A stretch of 64,000 nucleotides of DNA, taken from positions 1 through 64,000 of the forward strand of contig JBBDYH010000167.1 of NCBI GenBank assembly GCA_040901795.1, read 5' to 3'. Source of the DNA: JBBDYH01 sp040901795. Its GTDB lineage: Bacteria; Planctomycetota; Planctomycetia; Pirellulales; JALHPA01. Of the stretch, positions 15,754 through 24,583 are shown one piece after another. A program made the position numbers and the translations under genes. The notes under the pieces are model-generated. The model was not told the origin of the DNA and did not search any database. It was given only the letters and a program-made list of their open reading frames with translations. Every line of letters starts with the position of its first letter. Within the stretch, counting starts at the first letter, position 1.

Positions 15754-16044
15754 GCGGTTCGAAGTTCGGAGCCGCGGCGTCCCCGCCGCGTGGTGAGGAG
15801 TTCGCCGTCCGCCGTTTAGCCGCCGCCGGCACGGCGGCGAGCAGAGCGGGTGGCATCTGGGACGAGGCTGCCGCGGCCGCCGGCCCACCAACTCAACGTC
15901 AAACATCCAAAGCACGCACGCTCAAGGTAGCGGCCCGCGGTATAAGGTTCAAGCTTTGGTGTGCGATGACACCGAGCCGATCTTTTCTTCGCTTGGCTTG
16001 TCGTAGAGGCAACCTAGGCGGGCGCGGACAAGCACGCGGCATTT

Positions 16045-16145
16045 AGAACCGCTAACAATAGTAACCCGACGCGTAAGCGAGGCCGAATCTGCCGGTTCCT
16101 CGCTCACGCTTCGGGTTACTGTGTGCCGGTTGTGTTAGCGGTTCT
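16045..16145. repeat. Two-tier palindromic element, 101 bp
   Basis: Outer arms agaaccgctaaca/tgttagcggttct are perfect over 13 bp. Inner arms (16060-16082 and 16098-16120, agtaacccgacgcg.../...cgggttact) match at 21 of 23 positions. This looks like a non-autonomous palindromic repeat of the 'taacccg(a)agcgtaagcgagg' type. It sits between two genes and ends 14 bases before the stop of the next one. Confidence 0.75.
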
Positions 16146-16158
16146 TAGGATAACCCAA

Positions 16159-17235
16159 CTACCGAGAGCGCAAGCGCTCAGAGCTCTTGGGTGCTTTTGT
16201 TGCGGCGGAGTTTGAGCTTAAGGATGACGGCGCGAGCAGAACCTCGAGCCCTGCTGTGTCCAAAGCGAACTGTTGCCGTTCGTCCACCACGAGCTGCCAG
16301 CGAATACCTTCTCCAGTTCCGTCTCCGATAAACCGAATCAACGGCTCCTTTTGATGCCGGTTAAGCGAATTAATGGTGTCATGCAGTCTTCGCTTCGGTT
16401 CCAGATCTCCTTGCGGCGGAAGCGGGTCATCGATGTGGAGTGGCCAACCTTCCTCCTCGAAGGCGGCCAGAATCATTTGCTGATTGGGCGCCGGCGTCAT
16501 GAAACGCTTGACGACTTTATTCCCGAGCCGCAATTCTTGGAGATCATAATCCCAGGTCGGGATCAGCGCTTCTGGATTTCGTTCAGGCGATGCCTCGGGG
16601 GGAAGCAGTGGGAGCCTTTCATAAAGGCACTGTCCCGGGCACTGTCCCCCTTCTCTGACAAAGTCGACCCCGGCCGCAGTTAGCACGAAACAACTTGCTC
16701 GCTGAAAGGCGATTGCGCCCGCCCGTTCAAATCTCCGATGAGGGTCGCCTGGTAAAGTAGTCTCCTGCATATGGTCGACGAGTCGTTGACATAAGAGCCA
16801 ACGGAGGTCGTTCACCGAGAGACCCGCTCGATAAAGAGTGCTTCGGTCGAGAGCAAAGTCCGAACCGTCTTGTGCAAGCAGCGTGGCGTAATCGCGCGCC
16901 TGCAGCAACAAGGCCAGCGCCTTCTTGCCGCGGACGCGAATCAATTCCGCGACGTTTAAATCAGCGACGGGATGATCAACGGCGATAGTCGAGCTGCCAT
17001 CCATAGTGCCAAGAATCCGATGCTCAAACCAGAGCAGCGGCCAAAGTGGGGCTGCTCGGGAGATGATTTGCGCGATCTGCATAAACTTTTCGGCGGTGGC
17101 CGTTCCGGGATAGCGAAATCCGTGCCAAACCGCCTCGGAAACCGGCCCTCGGCTAGCGCACATAAAGGCCGGAGCGACCAGCTCATTGAGGGAAGCAAAG
17201 CCTGCGGATCCGTGGAACAATAGCATCGTCAACAT
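16159..17235 (-). CDS. Planctomycete-specific hypothetical protein
   Basis: About 358 residues. I do not know a function. The C-terminal part (VVKRFMTPAPNQQMILAAFEEEGWP...DDPLPPQGDLEPKRRLHDTINSLNRHQK...IRFIGDGTGEGIRW) matches a module I recognise from many paralogous planctomycete proteins, where it ends otherwise unrelated sequences. It contains a predicted helical pair and a short beta unit and may be a DNA-binding or protein-binding module; that is inference. The start is uncertain: 17235 (MLTMLLFHGS) is my choice, with MQIAQIISRA at 17082 as an alternative; no strong ribosome site marks either. Confidence 0.7.
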   Translation of the reverse strand: MLTMLLFHGSAGFASLNELVAPAFMCASRGPVSEAVWHGFRYPGTATAEKFMQIAQIISRAAPLWPLLWFEHRILGTMDGSSTIAVDHPVADLNVAELIRVRGKKALALLLQARDYATLLAQDGSDFALDRSTLYRAGLSVNDLRWLLCQRLVDHMQETTLPGDPHRRFERAGAIAFQRASCFVLTAAGVDFVREGGQCPGQCLYERLPLLPPEASPERNPEALIPTWDYDLQELRLGNKVVKRFMTPAPNQQMILAAFEEEGWPLHIDDPLPPQGDLEPKRRLHDTINSLNRHQKEPLIRFIGDGTGEGIRWQLVVDERQQFALDTAGLEVLLAPSSLSSNSAATKAPKSSERLRSR

Positions 17236-17502
17236 CTTGGCGGGTGGTCTACTGTGCGTCAGGTGCTTACGACGGGTTGCAGCAGCCCGCGCCGTAAGCG
17301 CCCGTGACGAATCGCCATCGGAATCATCATCGAGTGACCTTGAGCCCGAACAGAGCAGCGCGTACGCTCGGAGTCCACCGAACACCTATAGATCGATCAA
17401 GTCCGGTGGCCTGGGTTCGGCTCCCTACTACTTGACCAGCGCCGCGCATGGAGCGAGCGAGAAATCACTAGCTCCGGTCACGGCGTTCCGATAATCCGAA
17501 GG

Positions 17503-18183
17503 CTAGCTTTTAATCACGACCAAAGAATCGGATAGTTCGTTCGTGTCATTCTCTGCCCGCGGCAGTAGAACCGCGAGACGTTGGCCAAGTGAGACAGCCG
17601 TATCGCACAAGGCGTCGGTTGGAGTTCCTCGATGCAACCGGTCGGTAAACTCACTGCAGATTCCGTCGATCTGCTCCTGGCCTAGCTTGTCCAGGATACT
17701 CTGGTCGGCGATGACCGCGGCCATGTGTTCGAACAGGGAGACATACAGCAGCACACCGGCGCTGCCCTCCGTGTGGTGAACCCGTTTGTCGAAGAAAACT
17801 GCTCGCGCCCGACCATAGACTTCATCGCGCATCTGCGCCTGCGGTGTGAATAACCTGCGCAGCCAGTGTATCCGCTCACCGATCAATGCGCCGGCCATGA
17901 AACCGACTAGCGCCCCAGCGAGCAGTGCCACAAGTTGCCACACCGGCGAGGGGGCATCCCAGTTGCCTGGTTCAGATTCCGGCAGGGGATACACCATCCA
18001 CACGATAATCATCGCCAGCCCCCCGAACCACAGTCCCACGATATCTTCGGCTCGGTCGTATCGACCTGAACTCTGAGCCACCACGGGCAGGATCTCGGCG
18101 CTGGTCGCCGATTCGGCCTCCCGAATGGCCCCGTTCACGCGTTCGCGATCCGCCTCGCTGAAGATTATCGATGCACGTGCCAC
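17503..18183 (-). CDS. TPM-domain membrane protein
   Basis: 226 residues. An N-terminal TPM-like stretch (FSEADRERVNGAIREAESATSAEILPVVAQSSGRY) is split by two hydrophobic segments (IVGLWFGGLAMIIVWMVY and LVALLAGALVGFMAGALIG). The rest of the TPM fold (ARAVFFDKRVHHTEGSAGVLLYVSLFEHMAAVIADQSI) follows. This is the arrangement of the small membrane partner that accompanies YgcG-type TPM proteins. It starts with GTG at 18183, six bases after AGGAGAG. It is 30 bases downstream of the larger TPM protein, so the two form an operon. TPM domains have been linked to photosystem repair and to phosphatase activity; the role here is unknown. Confidence 0.82.
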   Translation of the reverse strand: MARASIIFSEADRERVNGAIREAESATSAEILPVVAQSSGRYDRAEDIVGLWFGGLAMIIVWMVYPLPESEPGNWDAPSPVWQLVALLAGALVGFMAGALIGERIHWLRRLFTPQAQMRDEVYGRARAVFFDKRVHHTEGSAGVLLYVSLFEHMAAVIADQSILDKLGQEQIDGICSEFTDRLHRGTPTDALCDTAVSLGQRLAVLLPRAENDTNELSDSLVVIKS

Positions 18184-18213
18184 GAATGCTCTCCTGGTTT
18201 ATGGTTCCATCGC

Positions 18214-19092
18214 CTACCACGATCCGGTGGCGCCGCCTCCACCCGATGAACCGCCGCCAAATGAACCGCCTGAAAAGCCCCCGCCACCACTCGATCGGCT
18301 CGTCGCCATTTGATACAGGATCATACCCACTATCCCAAACACAGCGGCCCACATCAGCCACGCCCACCCGCTCGATCCTCGGCGGATCAAGGAAATGATC
18401 GTAAACACCATGAGACCGAAGAAAACCGCCCCGACGAGGTAATGCCAGGTCGGTCGCGGCCGGGTCGGCAGCTCCAGATCGCGGGCCATTTTGTCGAGCC
18501 CCTCGACCCCAGCCACGATCCCGCCCGAGAAATCTCCGCTCTTAAACCGAGGAACGATGAGCTCGTTCATGATTTTCTCAGCCACTGCATCTTTCTCGCG
18601 TCTCCATCCTGCGCCCAGCTCAATTCGTGCCTGGCGATCGTGCTTCGAGACCAGTAGCAGCATTCCGTAATTCCATGACGTATCACCGAGCTTCACTGGG
18701 CCGATGCCCCATTGATCGAACAGCAGTCGGGCAAACGTTTCGATTCTCAATCCTGAGCCGCCGTACTGTGTCATGGACTCGATGGTGACAACGATAATGG
18801 GCGCCGCCTTATCCGTCAGCAACTTATCAGCAAGTTGTTTGATTGCTTGCGTATCGGCGTCGCTAATCAGGTTCGCCTGGTCCAGGACAAACTCGCGCTC
18901 ACCGGGTCGTTCAATTGCAATCTGACCGAAAGTTGCTCGCGGTACCGATTCGTCCGCCTCGGCGCGGACTGGCGCATCTTCAATCTGCCCAGGCGATTGG
19001 CGGGGAACCATCAAAGGGACCAAGAAGAAGGCTACGAATGATACGCAACTGAAAGTACCAGCGGTGAGATTCGTTGTCAGGCACGGTACCAT
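18214..19092 (-). CDS. TPM-domain protein, YgcG family
   Basis: 292 residues: signal peptide, extracytoplasmic TPM domain (FVLDQANLISDADTQAIKQLADKL...APIIVVTIESM...LLLVSKHDRQARIELGAGW), two transmembrane helices (WHYLVGAVFFGLMVFTIISLI and WAWLMWAAVFGIVGMILYQM), and a Gly/Ser-rich tail (SSGGGGFSGGSFGGGSSGGGG). All four parts in this order define the YgcG-like family. It is the first gene of a two-gene operon with the smaller TPM protein. The start at 19092 has a modest AAGGA site about 11 bases upstream. Confidence 0.85.
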   Translation of the reverse strand: MVPCLTTNLTAGTFSCVSFVAFFLVPLMVPRQSPGQIEDAPVRAEADESVPRATFGQIAIERPGEREFVLDQANLISDADTQAIKQLADKLLTDKAAPIIVVTIESMTQYGGSGLRIETFARLLFDQWGIGPVKLGDTSWNYGMLLLVSKHDRQARIELGAGWRREKDAVAEKIMNELIVPRFKSGDFSGGIVAGVEGLDKMARDLELPTRPRPTWHYLVGAVFFGLMVFTIISLIRRGSSGWAWLMWAAVFGIVGMILYQMATSRSSGGGGFSGGSFGGGSSGGGGATGSW

Positions 19093-19147
19093 TGATCAGT
19101 CGTCCTTCGGCTGGGCGCGGTTAACTATTTCGAGTTGCAGGCAAGCG

Positions 19148-19459
19148 TTACTCAGATCTCCACCGCTTGGCGCTAAAGATGACGTGCGAACCATGGATGG
19201 CCGGCGAAGCCATCGAGAGGTGCGGGTTTTGTTTCGACTGCTGTTCCCAGTGGTAAGCGGCGCCTAGTGCCGCCCAAACAATGTCCGGCAATTCTTGCAG
19301 GGCCGCCAAACTCTGTCCCTCAGGATGCTGCTTAATCGCAGCTACGATGGCGTCGCGCTCCACTTTTCGCTCAGCAAGTGGAATTGGACCATCTCTGACA
19401 ATTCGTAGTTGTTCGATGATTTCGCTCAACCAATTCGGCCGACTTTCCGTGAAACTCAT
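19148..19459 (-). CDS. Hypothetical small protein
   Basis: 103 residues with no motif I recognise: an N-terminal amphipathic helix (WLSEIIEQLRIVRDGPIPLAERKVERDAI) and a central helical part. A GAAGG site lies a few bases before the ATG at 19459, which supports translation. It is oriented with the TPM operon but 55 bases upstream of it. It could be a cytoplasmic regulator; nothing more can be said. Confidence 0.5.
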   Translation of the reverse strand: MSFTESRPNWLSEIIEQLRIVRDGPIPLAERKVERDAIVAAIKQHPEGQSLAALQELPDIVWAALGAAYHWEQQSKQNPHLSMASPAIHGSHVIFSAKRWRSE

Positions 19460-19618
19460 CTCGCCTTCTTCGCAGGTCTGGCCCGCAACTTAAGAGAAAC
19501 CTGCCTGCCGACAGGCAAAAACGTTGACGGCAATTGTATCGCAGGATCAGAGCAGCGTCTGCCGTGGATGCCGCAACGGCTGCTGGGCTTCTGTGGGGAA
19601 CTTCCCCTCGGACCCCAA

Positions 19619-21460
19619 TCATGGAGACATCTGAGAGGGTTCATTCTTTTGCATCGCCAGGTATTCAAGCAGGTCGGCCGCTTGGTGGGCCGTGAGGTCG
19701 GCCAGTTGCCCGTCCGGCATCAGCGACGTGCGCAGCGGTCGCAATTCCTCCACGCTTTCGGCTGCCAGAGTAATCTCTTTACCTTCATTGTCACGGAGCA
19801 CGACGGAGTGTTCGTCTCGCTTGATCAAGAGACCGGTCAACGAACGGCCGTCTCCTGTATGGACCAGATACGCTGCGTACTTCGGCTCGATCCTCCGCGT
19901 TGGCGACAAAAGACTTTCCAGCAGGTCCTCAGCGGAGCGAAGTTTTCCCACGCTCGACAGATCTGGCCCGACGGGCTTGCCGCGGTCGCCAACACGATGA
20001 CACTTGCCGCAGTTGATCGCTTGCGACCAAAAAAGTGTCTCACCTCGGTCAGCATCTCCTTTCAAGCCAAGGATGATAGAGGGCCGCGGGTTCGAGCCAA
20101 GCTTACGTTCCGCTTTCGAGACCAGAGGAAGGTAACCCTCGAACAGGTCGCGAACGGGACCTGACGGCAGCTTGGAAACCGCCGTCAGCAGCGCATCCCT
20201 CTCGGTTGCGTTCAGCCGGCCCCGGCCGAGCTTTCGCGCCAGCGGCATTGCCGACTGCGGGCTCGCCAATAACTGATCCGATGGCGCACCCTCCGAGCTC
20301 GCCTCGGTCGGTTTCGCGCTAGCGTTCATACTGGCAATCCATTGCTCGATGAGCGTAAGTCCCGCTTCGTCCGGCCATTCGGAACCGATGTGTGGCATTC
20401 GATCGCGGCCGAACTTGGCCATGCGGAAGTAGAACGTGCTCGCATACGGCTTACCCGGCTTGATAATCGCCGCGTCCGGCAGCCCGAAGTCGCCGCGCGC
20501 CGGACGGACTCCGACCGCCTGCATTTCGGCAACGGGCACAGAGAACGGCAGACGCAGAGGGACGGCGCCGCCGCCATGGTCGGAGTGGCAGTGGCCGCAA
20601 TTGGCGTGCAAGTAAGCGCGGGCCCGCGCCTCCAGCGGCGTACCTTCGTCGGTCGGATCGGCGATCCTTCGTTCTTGCGCAGCCGAAACGGCGTCGAACG
20701 GCGGCAAAGGCTGGCCATCGTTATCGGCTCGGCGGATGAACCCTGCCTCGGTGAGCGCGACGAGTTGGTTCCCGCCGCCGAGTCCGGGACGGTTCAGTTG
20801 TTCCGGCAGGAACGCCAGTGCATATTCTGACTGGTTGCTGTGACACGACATACACTGACTGCGGCTCTGGAACTGCCACACGCGATGCTGCTTCCCATCG
20901 GTAACCTCCTTCTCGGCGCCGTCGGCAGGGACGAGATCTGCGTCGGTTTGGTCGTCGCGCCAGGCGTACGTGTAAGCGCGCCAGTCCATGCCGTCGTAGT
21001 GCAACAGTTGTGTCTCGAGCCGCTTGCCTCCCCAGGAGAGCGTCCTCATCAGCACGGCATCCTTGGGGAAGTGCATCCGGAAGTTGTGCCAATACACCAA
21101 GCCCGGGATCGGTTTGCCGGTCGCATGGAGAGTAGCGGACGAGACGCCGGGAAAGGCGACCCAGTGCTCCGCCGTCGCGCCGTCCAGCCACTGCCGGCTA
21201 TTGATCGTAAAGGGGATTACGCCCTCGGCCGTCTGATGGTGCTTGACCGATCTGAACAACCCGGTTTGCGATAGCTGGGTTGGAAAGTCTGCGTTTTGTG
21301 CGCTGGCGTCATTCCGTTCCAGGGTGTGCACCGTGCCGTGATCGTGGTCGAGGAAGTAGAGTTCGCCATCGTGATCCTCACCGAAGGCGACGATGCGCAC
21401 CGAGGGACGCGTGATGTCGGGCATCTCCTGGATCTGGTCGCCCTGAAAGCGCGCCGCCCA
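19619..21460 (-). CDS. Cytochrome part (3' half) of a PQQ-type sugar dehydrogenase fusion, interrupted by a gap
   Basis: Downstream half of the gene that starts at 22602. It begins with the end of the dehydrogenase propeller (VRIVAFGEDHDGELYFLDHDHGTVHTLE), then a di-haem region with CMSCH and CGHCH motifs. The last part is the planctomycete/Verrucomicrobium haem-binding domain (GDADRGETLFWSQAINCGKCHRVG...LGPDLSSVGK type, CGKCH) ending in LLEYLAMQ. Three CxxCH motifs therefore lie in this half. The fusion would pass electrons from sugar or aldose oxidation to c-type haems in the periplasm. The ten N at 21461-21470 place the halves in different frames, which I attribute to the arbitrary gap length, not to a frameshift. 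Confidence 0.85.
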   Translation of the reverse strand, partial: WAARFQGDQIQEMPDITRPSVRIVAFGEDHDGELYFLDHDHGTVHTLERNDASAQNADFPTQLSQTGLFRSVKHHQTAEGVIPFTINSRQWLDGATAEHWVAFPGVSSATLHATGKPIPGLVYWHNFRMHFPKDAVLMRTLSWGGKRLETQLLHYDGMDWRAYTYAWRDDQTDADLVPADGAEKEVTDGKQHRVWQFQSRSQCMSCHSNQSEYALAFLPEQLNRPGLGGGNQLVALTEAGFIRRADNDGQPLPPFDAVSAAQERRIADPTDEGTPLEARARAYLHANCGHCHSDHGGGAVPLRLPFSVPVAEMQAVGVRPARGDFGLPDAAIIKPGKPYASTFYFRMAKFGRDRMPHIGSEWPDEAGLTLIEQWIASMNASAKPTEASSEGAPSDQLLASPQSAMPLARKLGRGRLNATERDALLTAVSKLPSGPVRDLFEGYLPLVSKAERKLGSNPRPSIILGLKGDADRGETLFWSQAINCGKCHRVGDRGKPVGPDLSSVGKLRSAEDLLESLLSPTRRIEPKYAAYLVHTGDGRSLTGLLIKRDEHSVVLRDNEGKEITLAAESVEELRPLRTSLMPDGQLADLTAHQAADLLEYLAMQKNEPSQMSP

Positions 21461-21470
21461 NNNNNNNNNN

Positions 21471-22602
21471 CCGGCGGCCGCGTTTCCCAATCGCCAAAAA
21501 CATAGGCCCCACGCAACTCTGGGAACTTTTTACCGCGATAGACGAATCCACCGGTGACGCTACAGGCGATGGTGTGTGGCAGCTCGATCAGCGCCGGATG
21601 GATGGGGGTGGGACCGACTTCCTCGGGCTTAATGGGCTGCGGTCCTTCGGTTGCGGCCCAGCCATAGTTGCCGCCTTTCTCGACTCGATGAACCATCTCC
21701 CACAGCTCCCAGCCGACGTCGCCGACGAACAACTCGCCCGTCTGGCGATCGAAGCTCATTCGCCAGGGATTGCGGAAGCCGTAGGCCCAAACTTCGGGTC
21801 GCGCCCCCGGCATTCCGATGAACGGGTTGTCGTTTGGGACCGCATAGTTTTTCCCTTCGTCCCTCCGGTCCACGTCGATCCGCAGGATGGAAGAGAGCAG
21901 ATCCGAGATGTCCTGTCCGGTGTTTAGATCGTCGGGCGGGTTGGGACTCGCGCCGTCTCCGGTTGAGATGTAGAGCAAACCGTCGGGGCCGAAGTGGAGG
22001 TCCCCGCCATTATGGCCGCCTTGCAGGAACGTCAGCACAATCTCCTCGCTCGCGGCTTCGATTCGCGGCGGTTCTGTCCTGGTAACGGTGAATCGTGATA
22101 CTCGCGTTCCGTCCTTCAAGTTTCGGTTGCGGGCATCTTTGCCGCGGACGGTATAGCAAACAAAGCATTGCCGGTTCCTTGCGAAGTCAGGATGAAACGC
22201 CAGTCCATAAACCGCCTCGACGTCCTTTGCCTCCGGCAGCAAGTGAAGCGTTTTGAGTTCCTTCCGCAGATCGCAGAAGAGTTCGGCTCGGGCGTCTTGA
22301 TCGTGGCGAAACGAATACAAGACGCCGGTCTCTTCCCCCACAAACAGACGATCGCTTCCCGGACAACGAGCCAGGAGCAAGGGTCGCTTGAACTGCAGAT
22401 TCGGAAACGCTCGAACTATTTTGAAGGGCGGCGCGGGGTCGGGTGATCCCACGACGCGAGAAGTGGTCCAAGGCGACCGAACCGTCTCGGCCGCCTCAGA
22501 TGCGAACGAACAGGTCTGCGCCAAGAATGCCGAAGCCAGCAAGAACGTCAAGGCTAGAAACATCCGAATGAGGCGGTGACCCGCTTGGCAAGGCAACGGC
22601 AT
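21471..22602 (-). CDS. PQQ-dependent glucose/sorbosone dehydrogenase part (5' half), interrupted by a gap
   Basis: Upstream half of the same gene. The ATG at 22602 (MPLPCQAGHRLIRMFLALTFLLASAFLAQ) is preceded by GGAG at eight bases and followed by a signal peptide. The propeller has the family blocks GLAFHPDF, GGHNGGDLHFGPDGLLYISTGDG, LLSSILRIDVD, NPF-G, EVWAYGFRNPWRMSFD and GDVGWELWEMV. The gap falls right after YVFGDWETR, where the family continues with another short strand, so only a few residues appear to be lost. It is a secreted enzyme, probably oxidising aldoses. Confidence 0.88.
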
Positions 22603-23208
22603 GAGTCCCACTCCAGAAATTAATGCGTCGTGTGGCGCTGGGCGAGCAGTCGTCCATTGTAATGCGTCGGGGATTATCGTGAGCGGCGCACGATCGATTT
22701 TACGATCAATTCCCCGAATGTTACCCAGTGATATAGTTAGAGCCTGACGAGTGTGACTGAACAGCTTACAACGTGCGCTGACAGCAAACACTCGCTGAAA
22801 GACACGAGCCCGCGATGATTGAAGCCATGAAACTTGTGCCCACAACCACGCGAACGGCCTTACGTCAACTCATTAGCGCCAACGGCCGTCCGTGCGGCCG
22901 GCACGAACTCCCGCGTACGGTTACTATCGAGTGCGGCTAAAGCTGACGTCGCTCGCAGATTGTCGCTACCAGGACATGGCGAAGATGATCACTACGGCAG
23001 CGACGGCGGCGATGGACGCAATCTCCAGCCAGATAACCCACCAGCGCTGGCCATTCGGTTCGTCCATGTCCACGAATTGTAGCCAATTGGCGCAAGAACC
23101 GTAGCGCTCTCGGGCCCAAATTGTGGTCTCTAACAGAAGGGGATTGCTTGCGCGGTCATGCATGATTAAATAAGTCCCTAAAAGCTAGTTCCTGGGAGGG
23201 GACAATCT
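22603..23208. other. Intergenic region with one possible micro-ORF
   Basis: No full gene is supported. On the minus strand a frame ending at 22966 contains a clear transmembrane-like stretch, WWVIWLEIASIAAVAAVVIIFAMSW, preceded by MDEPNGQR (ATG at 23067, 33 residues), but no ribosome-binding site is visible. It could be a small membrane protein or chance. Confidence 0.35.
22966..23067 (-). CDS. Possible 33-residue single-pass membrane protein
   Basis: MDEPNGQRWWVIWLEI opening, then a hydrophobic helix rich in Ala, Val and Ile up to the stop. The composition is that of a real membrane helix, and the flanking frames are not. There is no Shine-Dalgarno and no known family, so this is tentative. 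Confidence 0.3.
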   Translation of the reverse strand: MDEPNGQRWWVIWLEIASIAAVAAVVIIFAMSW

Positions 23209-23439
23209 ATGCCGACGGATCGCGCTGTCTATCGGGAGAACTGCCTTCGAGACGGCGTGACCTACGAACTGGTTGTGTACTCTATGGCCGGCGGGCTTTA
23301 CGGCACATTCACCTGTCCAATCTGCGCGCTAACGGAAGTCAATTCCGTCTTGAGTGCGACCCAACCGGAAGCCTATGGAGTAACCCTAGTTGGCATTGAT
23401 TCGCACCATTCCGCGAACCATACACCGGGGCCGCCCTGA
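23209..23439 (+). CDS. Small Cys-containing hypothetical protein
   Basis: 76 residues: MPTDRAVYRENCLRDG followed by YELVVYSMAGGLYGTFTCPIC. A strong ribosome site (GGGAGGGG, seven bases before ATG) supports translation. The core pattern, a short beta pair, then GLxGxWxCxxC, is shared with the divergently oriented small protein at 23583-23828. I recognise this shape from many small planctomycete proteins without known function; the CPIC pair could bind a metal or be redox-active. Confidence 0.6.
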   Translation: MPTDRAVYRENCLRDGVTYELVVYSMAGGLYGTFTCPICALTEVNSVLSATQPEAYGVTLVGIDSHHSANHTPGPP

Positions 23440-23582
23440 CTTCATGGGCCGAATCGATTCTTGCAGTCATTGGGTTGGTAGTTTAGCATCTGGGGCTTGC
23501 GCCTCCCGCCAAGTCGAAATCGGTCCTGCCCCACGGGTTCGACGAAACGGAGCCGCTTCTTTTTTGCCGGAGCCCAGCCGCT

Positions 23583-23828
23583 TTAGCGCGTTACCCAGCT
23601 CAGTTGGTGAACCTTCGGCGCCGCTCTCCGCACGGTATGATGCAGGCGGTGATGTTGTTCGACGATCGCCTTTGCGAGCTGAATCGCGACCGGCTCCGGG
23701 GCGTTGAGCGGGCAGCATTCTCCACATCCGCACAACTTGCAGGCCCACATAGTTCGCAGTCCGGCCTCAGTGCTGAGAATCTTCACCGTGTAGACAGCGT
23801 CGTCAATCGTGATTTCTTCGTCGTGCAT
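23583..23828 (-). CDS. Small Cys-rich hypothetical protein, paralogue of 23209-23439
   Basis: 81 residues from the ATG at 23828: MHDEEITIDDAVYTVKILSTEAGLRTMWACKLC then GCGECC. It aligns by eye with the plus-strand neighbour (VTYELVVYSMAGGLYGTFTCPIC against AVYTVKILSTEAGLRTMWACKLC). It adds a cluster of four more Cys (CKLCGCGECC), a likely metal site. The frame is open to 23882, but similarity starts at the internal ATG. Function unknown. Confidence 0.55.
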   Translation of the reverse strand: MHDEEITIDDAVYTVKILSTEAGLRTMWACKLCGCGECCPLNAPEPVAIQLAKAIVEQHHRLHHTVRRAAPKVHQLSWVTR

Positions 23829-24002
23829 GCTGAAGTGTGCGTCATGGCCGAGAACAGGCAAGCAAGTGGCGGAAGACCGCATGGTCAGCCTGCGGAACTC
23901 CGCAGTCAGTTTGCCCCATTCTGCGCCTAGGCTTGCGGCATGAATGTGCTCATCATCGAAGACTCATTGACCACGGCGATGACGTGTGAAACAACGGGGT
24001 GT

Positions 24003-24440
24003 CTATCGGCCCGTCTTGGCTTCCATGCGGTCTGGTAACAGCGGTGGGGACTGTGTGATTTTGGCCCGACCGTTGACTTCGTCATAGCTCAGCTCGCGGC
24101 GCTCAAGCATTCCGCCGCCAGCTTGCCAGATTTCGTACGTGAGCCGCGTCTCGTGCGCCGTAGGGTCGAGGTCGAGAACCGCCCACAGCTTGCCTTCGTC
24201 GCTGCCGGTAAAGCGTTCGGGATTCTCTTGCAGCGCAGCATTGCCGCTTCCCAATGGACCGCTTGTGAACTCGAGATGGCGGCCTTGCACCTGGTAGCCG
24301 GCGGTGAAATGGCGGTCGCCCGATAATAGGGCGACCGGCGAGAGCTACCTCCTCCAGGACGCTCGCCGCCAAGGACGCGACATCAGGATAGACGGCCACT
24401 CCGCCGGTCGAAGAACCGCCGAAAGAATCGCCAGGTGCGA
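24003..24440 (-). pseudogene. Remnant of a PhoD-like phosphatase, frameshifted and truncated
   Basis: Translating the minus strand in two frames gives AFAPGDSFGGSSTGGVAVYP...SLAASVLEEVALAGRP, then, after a one-base shift near 24322, LLSGDRHFTAGYQVQGRHLEFTSGPLG. 'LLSGDRHF' and 'ELTSGPLG'-like blocks are typical of the C-terminal catalytic region of PhoD-type metallophosphatases. The N-terminal two thirds are missing: an in-frame stop lies at about 24447. No start codon or ribosome site serves the pieces. I conclude it is a decayed gene. Confidence 0.6.
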
Positions 24441-24583
24441 ATGCTTTGCATTATCGGAATACCTTACGTAAACTAAACTCCGTTCACCCCGAGCGCTACA
24501 CTATTGGCCCGACACGCGCTGCCCTATTCGAGCGACGTTCACACGTTTTGGCGGTTTCTCGGTTTCTCCGTGGAGGCATAGCG

